Origin: Gordonia spumicola
GTDB lineage: Bacteria; Actinomycetota; Actinomycetes; Mycobacteriales; Mycobacteriaceae
DNA: 64,000 nt
Direction of reading: 5' to 3'
NCBI RefSeq assembly: GCF_009932475.1
Contig: NZ_BJOV01000005.1
Location: 62,001 to 126,000, forward strand
This document shows positions 10,374 to 19,225 of this stretch, piece after piece (within the stretch, counting starts at the first letter, position 1; each line of letters starts with the position of its first letter). The notes under the pieces were generated by a model, which was not told the origin of the DNA, made no database searches, and saw nothing but the letters and a program-made list of their open reading frames with translations. Both the position numbers and the translations under genes were made by a program.

Positions 10374-11534
10374 TTGCGTGACCTCGTCGAATTCGGCATG
10401 GGCCGGACAGCTCGTCGGACGTACGAACTGGAAGACATCTCGATCGTCCCGTCCCGGCGGACACGGTCGTCCAAGGACGTGTCGACGTCCTGGCAGATCG
10501 ACGCCTACCGGTTCGGCGCGCCCATCCTGAACCACCCGACCGATGCGCTCGGCTCGCCCGAGGCGGCGATCGAGATGGGTCGTCTCGGTGCGCTCGGCGT
10601 CCTCGACGGCGAGGGCCTGTGGGCGCGTCACGAGAACGTCGAAGAGAAGATCGCCGAACTCGTCGACATCGCCGAGAACGACGCCGACCCGGCCGCAGCC
10701 GTCCGTCACCTGCAGAAGCTGCACGCGGCGCCGATCGATCTCGACCTGCTGTCGGCCGCGGTGCGCCGCGTCCGCGAGGCGGGCGTGACGACCGCGGTCC
10801 GCGTGAGCCCGCAGCATGCCGCCGAGCTCGCGTCCACCGTGATCGGGGCGGGCGCGGAGATCCTCGTCGTCCACGGCACGATCATCTCCGCGGAGCACGT
10901 CGTCATGGTGAACCGCGGGGACGAGGTGGTCGCCGAACCGCTCAACCTGAAGACGTTCATCTCCGACCTCGACATCCCGGTGATCGCGGGCGGCGTCCAC
11001 GATCACCGCACCGCGCTGCACCTCATGCGGACAGGCGCCGCGGGCGTCATCGTCGGCTACGGCTCCACCGAGGGCGCGACGACGACGGGTGAGGTTCTCG
11101 GCATCGGCGTTCCGATGGCGACGGCCATCGCCGACGCCGCGGCCGCCCGACGCGACTACCTCGACGAGACCGGCGGACGGTACGTCCACGTGATCGCCGA
11201 CGGCGACATCCACACCTCGGGCGATCTCGCCAAGGCCATCGCCTGCGGCGCGGACGCCGCCGTTCTCGGCACGCCGCTCGCCGCGGCCTCGTCGGCGCCC
11301 GGCAAGGGCTGGTACTGGCCGTCGGCCGCGGCTCACCCGGACACCCCGCGCGGCGCCCTGCTGCAGGTGGCCGAGGAGTCGGACCGCTCGTCGCTCGACG
11401 TCGTCCTCAACGGCCCGTCCGACGACCCGGACGGTCTCCTCAACTTCGTCGGCGGCCTCCGCCGTTCGATGGCGAAGGCCGGATACTCCGACCTCAAGGA
11501 GTTCCAGAAGGTGGGACTGTCTGTCCGAGGCTGA
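10374..11534 (+). CDS. guaB3: GuaB3 family IMP dehydrogenase-related protein
   Basis: A 386-residue GuaB3-type paralogue lacking CBS domains. Features include DLVEFGMGRTARRTYELEDISIVPSRRTRSSKDV (split over the first 35 residues), barrel segments such as ILVVHGTII and PVIAGGVHDH, and an ADGDIHTSGDLAKAIACGAD motif. GuaB3 proteins were long called IMPDH but those studied act more like GMP reductase or have unclear activity, so the exact reaction is open. The TTG start at 10374 follows AAAGGG and is usual for this gene. Confidence 0.88.
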   Translation: MRDLVEFGMGRTARRTYELEDISIVPSRRTRSSKDVSTSWQIDAYRFGAPILNHPTDALGSPEAAIEMGRLGALGVLDGEGLWARHENVEEKIAELVDIAENDADPAAAVRHLQKLHAAPIDLDLLSAAVRRVREAGVTTAVRVSPQHAAELASTVIGAGAEILVVHGTIISAEHVVMVNRGDEVVAEPLNLKTFISDLDIPVIAGGVHDHRTALHLMRTGAAGVIVGYGSTEGATTTGEVLGIGVPMATAIADAAAARRDYLDETGGRYVHVIADGDIHTSGDLAKAIACGADAAVLGTPLAAASSAPGKGWYWPSAAAHPDTPRGALLQVAEESDRSSLDVVLNGPSDDPDGLLNFVGGLRRSMAKAGYSDLKEFQKVGLSVRG

Positions 11535-11568
11535 TTCTCACGTTCTTCTGCTCGTTCTACCGTCCTGC

Positions 11569-11616
11569 TCGTTGAGCCGGATCCGGAGCGATAGCGGAGG
11601 AACCGTGTCGAAACGA
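11569..11616. repeat. Intergenic repeat element, copy 1
   Basis: It begins TCGTTGAGCCGGATCCGGAG and ends GTGTCGAAACGA, with an imperfect outer palindrome (TCGTT against AACGA). It resembles short dispersed intergenic elements seen in Gordonia/Rhodococcus-type genomes. Related, diverged sequences are at 14141-14191 and 44918-44964. Confidence 0.45.
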
Positions 11617-11695
11617 CTTTCGCCGACACCGATCAGTTTCGGCGCTGGGGTTGGTCTACACCTGTGAACGCACACCGACCCCAGGAGAAACCATC

Positions 11696-11986
11696 ATGTC
11701 CTTCCAGGCGTACCTCGACGCAGTCGAGACCAAGACCGGACTCACCCCGCGGCAGCTGATCGAGAAGGCCGCGGAGCAGGGATTCGGCCCCGGGACCAAG
11801 GCTGGCCCGATCCTCGAATGGTTGAAGAACGACTACGAACTGGGTCGTGGGCACGGGATGGCGCTGGTCCACGTGATCACCAAGGGGCCGTCGATCAGCG
11901 CCAAGCATGTGGGGACCACCGGTTCGCACAGCGACGCGTCGGACATGCTGTGGCTCGACGGCGCCGCATCCAACCCGCTCGGGTAA
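11696..11986 (+). CDS. DUF4287 domain-containing protein
   Basis: A 96-residue small soluble protein that is one DUF4287 domain: MSFQAYLDAVETKTGLTP, PRQLIEKAAEQGF, ILEWLKNDYELGRGHGMALVHVI. The biochemical role of this domain is unknown. AGGAGAAA precedes the ATG at 11696; an earlier in-frame start at 11651 has no such site. It is a single gene between guaB3 and the GMC oxidoreductase. Confidence 0.8.
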   Translation: MSFQAYLDAVETKTGLTPRQLIEKAAEQGFGPGTKAGPILEWLKNDYELGRGHGMALVHVITKGPSISAKHVGTTGSHSDASDMLWLDGAASNPLG

Positions 11987-12036
11987 GGCTGCACTTACTA
12001 TCGGGAATGTCACAATGATCATTAGTATGTTCGCTT

Positions 12037-13770
12037 ATGGAGCAGCAGACTGACTTCGACGTCCTCATCATCGGCTCGGGCTTCGGCGGAAGCGTCAGCG
12101 CATTGCGCCTTGTCGAGAAGGGGTACAAGGTCGGCGTCATCGAGGCCGGCCGCCGCTTCGAGGACGACCAGTTCGCGAAGACGAGTTGGCGTCTCAACAA
12201 GTTCGTATGGGCGCCGAAGTTCGGTCTGATGGGCATCCAGCGCGTCCACGTCCTCAAGGACGTCATGATCCTCGCCGGGGCCGGCGTCGGCGGCGGTTCG
12301 CTGAACTACGCGAACACGCTGTACAAGCCGCCGACGCCGTTCTTCACGGACCCCCAGTGGAACCACATCACCGATTGGGAGGCCGAGCTCACGCCGCACT
12401 ACGAGCAGGCTCGTCGCATGCTCGGTGTGGTCACCAACCCGACGTTCACGAACTCCGACAAGGTGATGAAGGAGATCGCCGAGGAGATGGGTGCGGCGGA
12501 CACGTTCACGTCCACTCCGGTCGGCGTGTTCTTCGGCGCGAAGACCGGCGGCGAAGGCGCACCCGGCGAGAAGGTCGCCGACCCGTACTTCGGCGGTGCG
12601 GGCCCGGAGCGGACGGCCTGCACCGAGTGCGGCGCGTGCATGACGGGCTGCCGCGTCGGAGCCAAGAACACTCTCCTCAAGAACTATCTCGGTCTCGCCG
12701 AGCGGAACGGGGCGACGATCGTCGACTGCACCACCGTCGACCGTCTCGAGCAGCAGTCGGACGGTTCGTGGATCGTGTCGACGCACGGCTCGTCGTCGTG
12801 GGGTCCGTTCGGCGCGCGGCGTCGTCAGTTCACGGCCGGTCAGGTGATCGTCGCCGCGGGCACGTTCAACACGCAGAAGATCATGCACAAGGCCAAGGGA
12901 TCGACGCTGCCGAAGGTCTCGGATGCGATGGGTGTCCTGACGCGCACCAACTCGGAAGCCATCCTCGGTGCGCAGGCCAAGGTCGTCGACGAGGCCAACA
13001 ACTATTCGGAGGGAGTGGCGATCACGTCGTCGTTCCACCCGACGTCGAACACGCACATCGAGCCCGTGCGTTACGGCAAGGGCAGCAATGCGATGGGTCT
13101 GCTGCAGACGGCGCTCACCGACGGCGGCAGCATCGCGAATCGGTTCGGGCAGTTGCTGAAGCAGATCGCGAAGAACCCGCTGCTGCTGGTCCGCCTGTTG
13201 ATGGTCCGCAAGTGGAGTGAGCGCACCGTCATCGCGCTCGTCATGCAGAACAACAACAACTCGCTGACGACGTTCGTCCGCAAGCGCGGTCCGCTCAAGT
13301 ACATCACCACCAAGCAGGGCATCGGCGAGCCGAACCCGACGTGGATCCCCGAGGGCAACGAGGCGACCCGCCGCATGGCCGACAAGATGTCCGGCGGCAT
13401 CGCGGGCGGAACATGGGGCGACATCGCGAACATGCCGATGACCGCCCACTACCTCGGCGGATGTGTGATCTCCGACGATCCGGCGAAGGGCGTCATCGAC
13501 CCGTACCACCGGGTGTGGAACTACCCGACGCTGCACATCACCGACGGCGCCGCGATCACCGCGAACCTCGGTGTGAATCCGTCGCTGTCGATCTCGGCTC
13601 AGGCCGAACGGGCGATCTCGCTGTGGCCCAACAAGGGCGACGCCGACACGCGTCCCGAGCAGGGTGCCGTGTACGAGCGTTTGTCGCCGGTCGCGCCGGT
13701 GAGCCCGGTTGTTCCGGCGAGCGCGCCCGGAGCGCTGCGCCTGTCGATCACCCCAGTCACGAAAGACTAG
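12037..13770 (+). CDS. choD: GMC-family oxidoreductase, cholesterol oxidase-type (ChoD-like)
   Basis: A 577-residue FAD enzyme. The N-terminus has the dinucleotide fold DVLIIGSGFGGSVSALRL and IEAGRRF; a second FAD contact is GAGVGGGSLNYANTLY near residue 90. A cysteine-rich stretch CTECGACMTGC (about residues 198-208) is typical of the ChoD branch. C-terminal TDGAAITANLGVNPSLSISAQAERA matches the GMC active-site end. The position after guaB3 matches ChoD (Rv3409c). No signal peptide is seen. True cholesterol oxidation is not certain: M. tuberculosis ChoD is not the main sterol enzyme. Confidence 0.85.
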   Translation: MEQQTDFDVLIIGSGFGGSVSALRLVEKGYKVGVIEAGRRFEDDQFAKTSWRLNKFVWAPKFGLMGIQRVHVLKDVMILAGAGVGGGSLNYANTLYKPPTPFFTDPQWNHITDWEAELTPHYEQARRMLGVVTNPTFTNSDKVMKEIAEEMGAADTFTSTPVGVFFGAKTGGEGAPGEKVADPYFGGAGPERTACTECGACMTGCRVGAKNTLLKNYLGLAERNGATIVDCTTVDRLEQQSDGSWIVSTHGSSSWGPFGARRRQFTAGQVIVAAGTFNTQKIMHKAKGSTLPKVSDAMGVLTRTNSEAILGAQAKVVDEANNYSEGVAITSSFHPTSNTHIEPVRYGKGSNAMGLLQTALTDGGSIANRFGQLLKQIAKNPLLLVRLLMVRKWSERTVIALVMQNNNNSLTTFVRKRGPLKYITTKQGIGEPNPTWIPEGNEATRRMADKMSGGIAGGTWGDIANMPMTAHYLGGCVISDDPAKGVIDPYHRVWNYPTLHITDGAAITANLGVNPSLSISAQAERAISLWPNKGDADTRPEQGAVYERLSPVAPVSPVVPASAPGALRLSITPVTKD

Positions 13771-13781
13771 AGTCGGTCGCT

Positions 13782-14120
13782 ATGAGCGACTGGCGGGAAG
13801 ACCGCGTCCAGCACATCCGTGACCTGATCACCAAGGCCGAACCCGACGTCGTCGAAGAGGCCAAGTGGCGCAAGGCGTCGAACCCCGACGGCGTGCCCAC
13901 GTTCTCCGCCGACGGACTGGTCTGCACCGTCGAGACCTACAAGGCGAAGGTGAAGGTGACGTTCGCCAAGGGCGCATCGCTGCCCGACCCGACCGGCGTG
14001 TTCAACGCCAGCATGGACGCGGGCACCCGCCGCGCCGTCGACTTCGAAGAGTCCGACGTGATCGACGACGACGCCTTCGTCGCGTTGATTCAGGCTGCGG
14101 TGTCGCTCAACCGGTCCTGA
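13782..14120 (+). CDS. DUF1801 (YdhG-like) family protein
   Basis: A 112-residue soluble protein. It begins MSDWREDRVQHIRDLI, has EEAKWRKASNPDGVPTFSADG in the middle and a VKVTFAKGASLPDP strand, the pattern of the DUF1801/YdhG fold, whose function is unknown. It starts 11 bases after the choD-like gene and is likely co-transcribed with it. The ORF can be read upstream through choD in another frame; the ATG at 13782 is the sensible start. Confidence 0.75.
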   Translation: MSDWREDRVQHIRDLITKAEPDVVEEAKWRKASNPDGVPTFSADGLVCTVETYKAKVKVTFAKGASLPDPTGVFNASMDAGTRRAVDFEESDVIDDDAFVALIQAAVSLNRS

Positions 14121-14140
14121 CCCTGACGCGGCCGACCTCC

Positions 14141-14191
14141 TCGGTGATCGAGCCGACGCCGAGCCGCTAGGCGAGGAGTCGTGTCGAGATC
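14141..14191. repeat. Intergenic repeat element, copy 2
   Basis: It starts TCGGTGATCGAGCCGACGCC and ends GTCGTGTCGAGATC, again with outer ends partly complementary (GATCGA/TCGAGATC). Placed between two convergent genes, it could act as a weak terminator. It shares the ...GTGTCGA core with the element at 11569-11616. Confidence 0.4.
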
Positions 14192-14264
14192 CCACCAACT
14201 GCCAGGTCGAGCGCGCGCTGCGGAAGGATCGGGGCACGTCAACGGCCGACGATTCATCGGGAGA

Positions 14265-14861
14265 CTAGTCCAGCCCGCGGGCGGCGAGGGTGTCGGCGAA
14301 GCCGTCGGCGGTGTTGAGGGTTGCGAGGATCGCGGGGGCGAAGAGGATCCGGGGGCCGGGGCGCAGGCCTCGGGCACGGCGGGCCTCGTCCACCTGGGTG
14401 AACACTTCGGCGATCAGCGGGATGCTGCGGATGGTCAAAGCGAAGGCCATCGCTATGAGGTCGGTGCGGACGCCGAATCGGGCGAGCGGCGACAACGCCC
14501 GGTTGAGGGCGGCGAGGATGTCGGCGGTCCGCGTCGTCAGGGTGACGACAGCGGCCAGGCAGACCGATGCGAGCAGGATCGAGCAGACGACGGCCGCGCG
14601 CTGCCAGTCACTGAGCATCCACTGGAGAGCGAACAGTAGGGCGACCATCCAGGTCGCGCCGCGGATCTGGGCCCACACCAGGCGGGGCGGCACCCACGCG
14701 AGCAGGAACGTGGCGACCGCCGACCCGACCGCCACGGCGGCCCCCACCGGAGTGCGGACCACAAGGGACATCGTGATGACCGCGGCCGCGAGCGCCACGA
14801 ACTTGACGCCGGCGGGCAGCCGGTGGAGGAGCGACGAGCCGGGAACGTAGACGCCGATCAC
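14265..14861 (-). CDS. bioN: ECF transporter T component BioN (biotin)
   Basis: A 198-residue EcfT-type membrane protein with four to five hydrophobic helices (for example VKFVALAAAVITMSLVV, AAVVCSILLASVCLAAVVT). It carries two Arg-Gly signatures that touch the ATPase, RRARGLRPG and LAARGLD, as in the CbiQ/EcfT family. It couples the BioM ATPase to the BioY biotin-binding subunit. The GTG start at 14861 overlaps the bioM stop. Last gene of a three-gene operon. Confidence 0.85.
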   Translation of the reverse strand: MIGVYVPGSSLLHRLPAGVKFVALAAAVITMSLVVRTPVGAAVAVGSAVATFLLAWVPPRLVWAQIRGATWMVALLFALQWMLSDWQRAAVVCSILLASVCLAAVVTLTTRTADILAALNRALSPLARFGVRTDLIAMAFALTIRSIPLIAEVFTQVDEARRARGLRPGPRILFAPAILATLNTADGFADTLAARGLD

Positions 14862-15544
14862 GACATCGACTTCCGGTAGTACGTGAGGGCCGAGGACGGC
14901 TCGTCGTCGGCGATCACTCGTCCGCCGTCGATGACGAGGATGCGGTCGTAGTCGGCGACGAAGTCGAGATCGTGCGAGAGGACCACGAGCTGCTCGTCGA
15001 GCCCGGCGAAGACATCACGCAGCATGAGTGAGTTGCGCAGGTCGAGCATGGTGGTCGGCTCGTCGGCCACCAGGATCGATGGGCCCAGTACCATCACCGA
15101 CGCGAGCGCGAGCAGTTGCTTCTGGCCGCCAGACAACTGATGCGCAGGCTGGTCGGCGTGACCGTCCAGCCCGAAGCCGGAGAGCACCGACAGCGCTCTT
15201 GTGTGCCGTTCGGTTCTGTCCTTCACCGTCCGCGACAGGGACAGTTCGATGTCCTCGGCGACAGTCGGCATGATGATCTGCCGGTCCGGGTCGCTGAAGA
15301 TGAACCCGACGTCGCGCCGCACCTTCCGCTTGTTCTTGCGGACGTCGAGCCCGTTCACGGTCACGGTCCCCGTGTCGGGCATGATCAGGCCGTTGATCAT
15401 GCGGGCCAACGTCGACTTGCCCGAACCGTTCGCCCCGACGATCCCGATCCTGCGCTCGGTCAGGTCGAGGTCTATTCCGTCGAGGACGCGGCGGTCGCCG
15501 AACGAGTGTCCGACGCCGTCGAAGACGATAGTCGTGTCAGACAT
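14858..15544 (-). CDS. bioM: Biotin ECF transporter ATPase BioM
   Basis: A 228-residue ABC ATPase. Walker A is GANGSGKSTLARMINGL (about residues 34-50), the Q-loop lies near FSDPDRQIIMPTV, the signature is LSGGQKQLLALASVM, Walker B is ILVADEPTTMLDL, and the H-loop is LSHDLDFV. The FSDPDRQ variant is typical of cobalt/biotin ECF ATPases. It overlaps bioY by eight bases upstream and bioN by four downstream, so the three subunits are translationally coupled. Confidence 0.9.
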   Translation of the reverse strand: MSDTTIVFDGVGHSFGDRRVLDGIDLDLTERRIGIVGANGSGKSTLARMINGLIMPDTGTVTVNGLDVRKNKRKVRRDVGFIFSDPDRQIIMPTVAEDIELSLSRTVKDRTERHTRALSVLSGFGLDGHADQPAHQLSGGQKQLLALASVMVLGPSILVADEPTTMLDLRNSLMLRDVFAGLDEQLVVLSHDLDFVADYDRILVIDGGRVIADDEPSSALTYYRKSMS

Positions 15545-16148
15545 TCTTCGTGCGGCGCAGGGGAGCGACGAGCCCCGGCCGCCCGCGGTGCACGGGAGCG
15601 GCGATCAGCGCGGCGACCGTGGCCTTGATCGCGTCACCGATGAGGTACGGCGTGTTGAGCCCGATGAGATGTGCGAGGTCGAAGTCGGTCCGAAGCATCT
15701 GGTACGCGATACCGAAGATGTACACGACGATCGCGCCTGCGAGGAAGTTGGCGACGATTCCGATCACGATGTTGTAGCGCGGCATCATCCAGGCGGTGAC
15801 CAGGCCGATCAGCAGGGCAGCGGGCAGGAATCCGATGAAGTAGCCGCCCGTCGGGGAATTCAGCGACACGAGGCCGGTGCGTCCGCCGGACAGGATGGGG
15901 AGTCCTGCGATGGCGAGGATCATGAATATCGCTACCGCGAGGGTGCCCTTCTTCGGTCCGAGGACGGCTCCTGCGAGCATGACGCCCATCGACTGCAGCG
16001 TGATCGGGACACCCGACGCGAGATTGATCTGGCCCGGCAGGCCGAGCACCGCGATGAGCGCGGCGAACACGGCCGCCTGGGCGAGGTCGGGCAGCGTCAG
16101 CGCCCACGGGCGGGAGGCGGGCGATGCGCTCTTGGAGAGGTTGGTCAC
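15537..16148 (-). CDS. bioY: Biotin-binding S component BioY
   Basis: A 203-residue BioY protein with six predicted helices. The family signature is visible: LPGQINLASGVPITLQSMGVMLAGAVLGPKKG (spread over about residues 42-74), then GLPILSGGRTG and SPTGGYFIGFLPAA. It binds biotin at the membrane and works with BioM and BioN. GTG start at 16148. A 17-bp palindrome lies 42 bp upstream and could be the operator of this operon. Confidence 0.92.
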   Translation of the reverse strand: MTNLSKSASPASRPWALTLPDLAQAAVFAALIAVLGLPGQINLASGVPITLQSMGVMLAGAVLGPKKGTLAVAIFMILAIAGLPILSGGRTGLVSLNSPTGGYFIGFLPAALLIGLVTAWMMPRYNIVIGIVANFLAGAIVVYIFGIAYQMLRTDFDLAHLIGLNTPYLIGDAIKATVAALIAAPVHRGRPGLVAPLRRTKNV

Positions 16149-16190
16149 GTGGTCATCGTATTCGGGAGCACAATCACGTTCGGCACCAGC

Positions 16191-16207
16191 CCTGTACGAC
16201 GTACAGG
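16191..16207. promoter_or_regulatory. Palindrome CCTGTAC-GAC-GTACAGG upstream of bioYMN
   Basis: A 17-bp inverted repeat, seven-base arms and a three-base centre, 42 bp before the bioY GTG and 8 bp after the stop of the upstream gene. Placement suggests an operator for the biotin operon; it does not match the BioQ-type TGAAC/GTTCA box I know, so the regulator is unknown. Confidence 0.5.
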
Positions 16208-16214
16208 AAGTGGC

Positions 16215-18092
16215 CTATGTCGTGGTCGCATCGGCGAGCGCGGAGTCGGCCGCTGCGCGTTCGGCGGCCGCGTCCGCCGTGGTCGCAGCGACGGCGGCGT
16301 CGATCTCGTCGGTCCGCTGCTGGAGCGCGACGAGTCTCGCGACGGCGGATTCGCGGACCCGCCCCTCGGAGCCTTCGTTGCGGAGGACGTCCAACTGTTT
16401 CGTGAGGCGATCCTGTTCGGCGATGTTGTGGTCGTATTCGCTCCGAAGGTCGTCGACGACGGCATCGAGTTCGGCTGCCTTGTCGTGATGCCGGAGGACG
16501 GCCTGCAGCGCGTCGAAAGTGGCGCGATCGAGGACGCTGCGGGCGAGCCAGTCGGCTAGTGCCTGATGGCGGATGTCCGTGTACGACGTCCACCGTTCGG
16601 CGACTCGGTATTCGCCCGCGGTCACGTCGGCACGAGAGTGAGCGGGCACGTCGATGCGGTACCTGCGGTACACGTCGGTCTCCTCGTAGGCCGATATGTA
16701 CTCGTCAGCGGTCATCGCTGTCGTCTGATCGGTGATCGGGAGTTCGACGATCACCTCGCGGTCGGCGTCGCCCTTGTTGACGATCGCGATCGTGGTCGCC
16801 GTCTCGGACCGCACTTCTTGGAGGAGTGCGCCGTCGCCGATGCGGACGCGGGTGGTGACCGACGAGTGCCGGGGCATGCTGCGACAGGTGATCGCCGGGT
16901 CCTTCCCGAAGGCGAGTCGTACGCCTGCCCCTCGCGCGGTGAACGGCATCATCGCTTCGCCCGCGTAGCTGTTCTCGTCGTAGACGACGACGGGTCCGGC
17001 TTCGAGGACGGCGTCGGTACTGTTGTCGAACGCCGCAACGATGTCGGGTTCGGGGGACGACCCCGGGCGCCAGAAGCGTTCGCGACGCGCCCCGGTCAGA
17101 CGCGCCGTGACGAGGGGAACCATCGACGCCATGCCTCGTTTCAGGCTGACCGCGCCGCGGACCCGGTACTCGAACTGTTCGCCGACCTCGGCCGCTTCCG
17201 CGGACCGGCCGTCGAACACCGCGCCGAGCGATCGGGTCTTCGGCGCCGCGCCGGTGGGAGCCGACATCGCGGCGGGTACGGCCTCGACACCGAACGACTG
17301 ATAGATCGGTGGGGGACCGGTTTCGTAGTCGACGTCGTCGACCGTCGCGCGCGCGACGCGGCGGTCGCGGTACAGATCGATCTCGAACGACGACGGTCGC
17401 CCGGTGGTGAGGGTGAGGTCGATGCCGTCGAGGTCTTCGTCGATCGGGTTGTGGACGATGCCCACGGCGACGAGGTCGATGGCGTCGCCATCGCATATCA
17501 GGCGGTACGACACCCGCCACACCGGCGCCTGAACGATGTACGAGACGGCAACGTCGTGCGACGGGCCCGACAGCGCGACGGTGACGGTCCGGGTGTCGCC
17601 CGCGGTCGCCGCGCGTGACCGGTCGACGAGATAGGAGATGTCGTCACCGGTCTGGTCGTCGGCGAATCGGACTCCGGTGACCCCGGCGAGATCGACCAGC
17701 TCCACGCGACCGGACGTCCACAGCACCAGCTGACGGCGGTCGTTGTCCTCCTGCACTCCGATCACCTCGCCCGACGTGGAACCCGCTCCGGTGAACGCCT
17801 CGACCGTGCGACCCCGTGCGACGCGCAGCAGGCCGATCAGTGCGTCGCCCGTCGGCAGCGACAAGTTGCGGCGTTCCAGATCGTCGTCCGGGTCGGACGG
17901 AGCCGCGTAGTCGAGCGACTCGACAGTCACCGCACCATCGACGATACCCACCGCGAGCGACTTCAAGACGTCGTTCATCTCCGACGCGCGGAACGTCAGG
18001 TCGAACGATCCCTCCGTCGCGCCGCGCCGTTCCAGGTACGCGATGCCGTGCTTGAACAAGACCAGGCGGGTCACCTCGGGGCGAGTAGTCAT
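16215..18092 (-). CDS. DUF4139-like protein with C-terminal coiled coil
   Basis: A 625-residue protein, apparently cytoplasmic. It starts MTTRPEVTRLVLFKHGIAYLE and continues with beta-rich segments such as VSYIVQAPVWRVSYRLICDGDAIDLVAVGIVHNP (about residues 170-205), which look like the DUF4139 fold of the mucoidy-inhibitor A type. The last 100 residues are charged and helical (NIAEQDRLTKQLDVLRNEG, RLVALQQRTDEIDAAV) and probably coiled coil. Function unknown. The start is uncertain: ATG at 18092 fits the homology-like beginning, but the frame stays open to 18122. Confidence 0.6.
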   Translation of the reverse strand: MTTRPEVTRLVLFKHGIAYLERRGATEGSFDLTFRASEMNDVLKSLAVGIVDGAVTVESLDYAAPSDPDDDLERRNLSLPTGDALIGLLRVARGRTVEAFTGAGSTSGEVIGVQEDNDRRQLVLWTSGRVELVDLAGVTGVRFADDQTGDDISYLVDRSRAATAGDTRTVTVALSGPSHDVAVSYIVQAPVWRVSYRLICDGDAIDLVAVGIVHNPIDEDLDGIDLTLTTGRPSSFEIDLYRDRRVARATVDDVDYETGPPPIYQSFGVEAVPAAMSAPTGAAPKTRSLGAVFDGRSAEAAEVGEQFEYRVRGAVSLKRGMASMVPLVTARLTGARRERFWRPGSSPEPDIVAAFDNSTDAVLEAGPVVVYDENSYAGEAMMPFTARGAGVRLAFGKDPAITCRSMPRHSSVTTRVRIGDGALLQEVRSETATTIAIVNKGDADREVIVELPITDQTTAMTADEYISAYEETDVYRRYRIDVPAHSRADVTAGEYRVAERWTSYTDIRHQALADWLARSVLDRATFDALQAVLRHHDKAAELDAVVDDLRSEYDHNIAEQDRLTKQLDVLRNEGSEGRVRESAVARLVALQQRTDEIDAAVAATTADAAAERAAADSALADATTT

Positions 18093-18146
18093 AGTGCGCA
18101 GAGTATCGGCGACCTCCGACAATGTCGTCGAACCCGCCGCACGAAA

Positions 18147-18175
18147 CCCCGGACCGCGAGGTGCGCGGTCCGGGG
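18147..18175 (-). terminator. Terminator-like hairpin after the ABC/flavoprotein operon
   Basis: A perfect 12-bp stem (CCCCGGACCGCG with its complement) and a five-base loop, 20 bases after the stop of the substrate-binding protein and before the next gene on the same strand. Confidence 0.75.
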
Positions 18176-18194
18176 CTCGGCTGCCGGTCGACGT

Positions 18195-19196
18195 TCACTT
18201 CTGCAGGTAGAACCATCCGTCCAGGTCGAAGTCGGAGGCGACGCTGCCGTTGTCGACGAGGAACTTCTTCGTTCCGGTGATCAGCGCGACCGCGGCGGCC
18301 GGGAACGGTTCGGCCGCGAGCGTGTCGGGGTTCGCGGCCGCGCGGATCAGATCGGGCGACGCTTTCGAGTTGGCGATCTCGAAGTCGACGTACGCGTTCC
18401 AGTCGGCCTTCACCGCGGTCACAGACTCGCCGTACAGCTTCTGCCAGGCAGAGCCGAACGTCGCGAACTTGGACAGGAACGCGTCGGTCGACACGGTCAC
18501 GCTCGTGCCGGCCAGGGTCGGATGATTCCGGTACGCAGAGTCGACGAGATGGAAGCCCTTCGCCTCGAACGCCTGCAACTGGACCGAGGGGAACACGCCG
18601 GGCAGTGCCGCACCCGCGATGGCTCCGGTCTGCAGTGGGCCCTCCTGATCGGCGGGGAGCAGGTGGACGATCTCCGCATCGATGTTCTCGGCTTTCAGCG
18701 CACCCCGAAGGTAACGGTCGATGTACGACCCCTTGGGCGCGCCGATCTTCTTGCCCGCCAAGTCTTTCAGCGTCTTGATCGACGGGTCCTTAGCGACGAC
18801 GCCCGCGTCCATGTTGAACTCGGTGAAGTTGAGCAGACGTGTCGACAGTCCGCTGCCGCGAGCGACGAGCGCGGGAGTGTCGCCGTAGTTGGCGACGTCG
18901 AGGCGCCCGGCGATGAGCGCCTGATTCAGGTCGGGGCCGTTCGGGAACGCGGTGACCTCGATGTCGTCGACGCCGAGCGGCTTGAGCGCCTTGAGCAGGT
19001 CGCCGCGTTGATTCGCATAGCCGATGGGGCCGGTCAGTGTGTTCGACGAACCGATCACGCCGATCCGGAGGGTGCCGATCGAATCGCGCTCGGCGTCGGC
19101 GTTGCTGCTGCACGCCGCCGCGAGGAGGGTGAGGGACGCGGTGAGGAGGACTGCGACGAGTGCGGGGAGCCGTCGTCGACGGGGAATGGTGGTCAT
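18195..19196 (-). CDS. ABC transporter substrate-binding lipoprotein (SsuA/NMT1-like)
   Basis: A 333-residue lipoprotein. The signal sequence ends LTLLAAACSSN with Cys29 as the likely lipid-bearing residue. The mature part is an SsuA/TauA/NMT1-type binding protein: TLRIGVIGSSNTLTGPIGYA, FPNGPDLNQALIAGRLDVANYGDTPALVA and DLAGKKIGAPKGSYIDRYL. The ligand is probably a sulfonate, nitrile or similar anion; the sequence alone does not tell. Last gene of a five-gene operon, 29 bases after the ferredoxin gene. The open frame extends far upstream in the ferredoxin region, but ATG at 19196 starts the signal peptide. Confidence 0.85.
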   Translation of the reverse strand: MTTIPRRRRLPALVAVLLTASLTLLAAACSSNADAERDSIGTLRIGVIGSSNTLTGPIGYANQRGDLLKALKPLGVDDIEVTAFPNGPDLNQALIAGRLDVANYGDTPALVARGSGLSTRLLNFTEFNMDAGVVAKDPSIKTLKDLAGKKIGAPKGSYIDRYLRGALKAENIDAEIVHLLPADQEGPLQTGAIAGAALPGVFPSVQLQAFEAKGFHLVDSAYRNHPTLAGTSVTVSTDAFLSKFATFGSAWQKLYGESVTAVKADWNAYVDFEIANSKASPDLIRAAANPDTLAAEPFPAAAVALITGTKKFLVDNGSVASDFDLDGWFYLQK

Positions 19197-19225
19197 GACT
19201 GCTTTCGTGAGGGTGACGGGGACGG

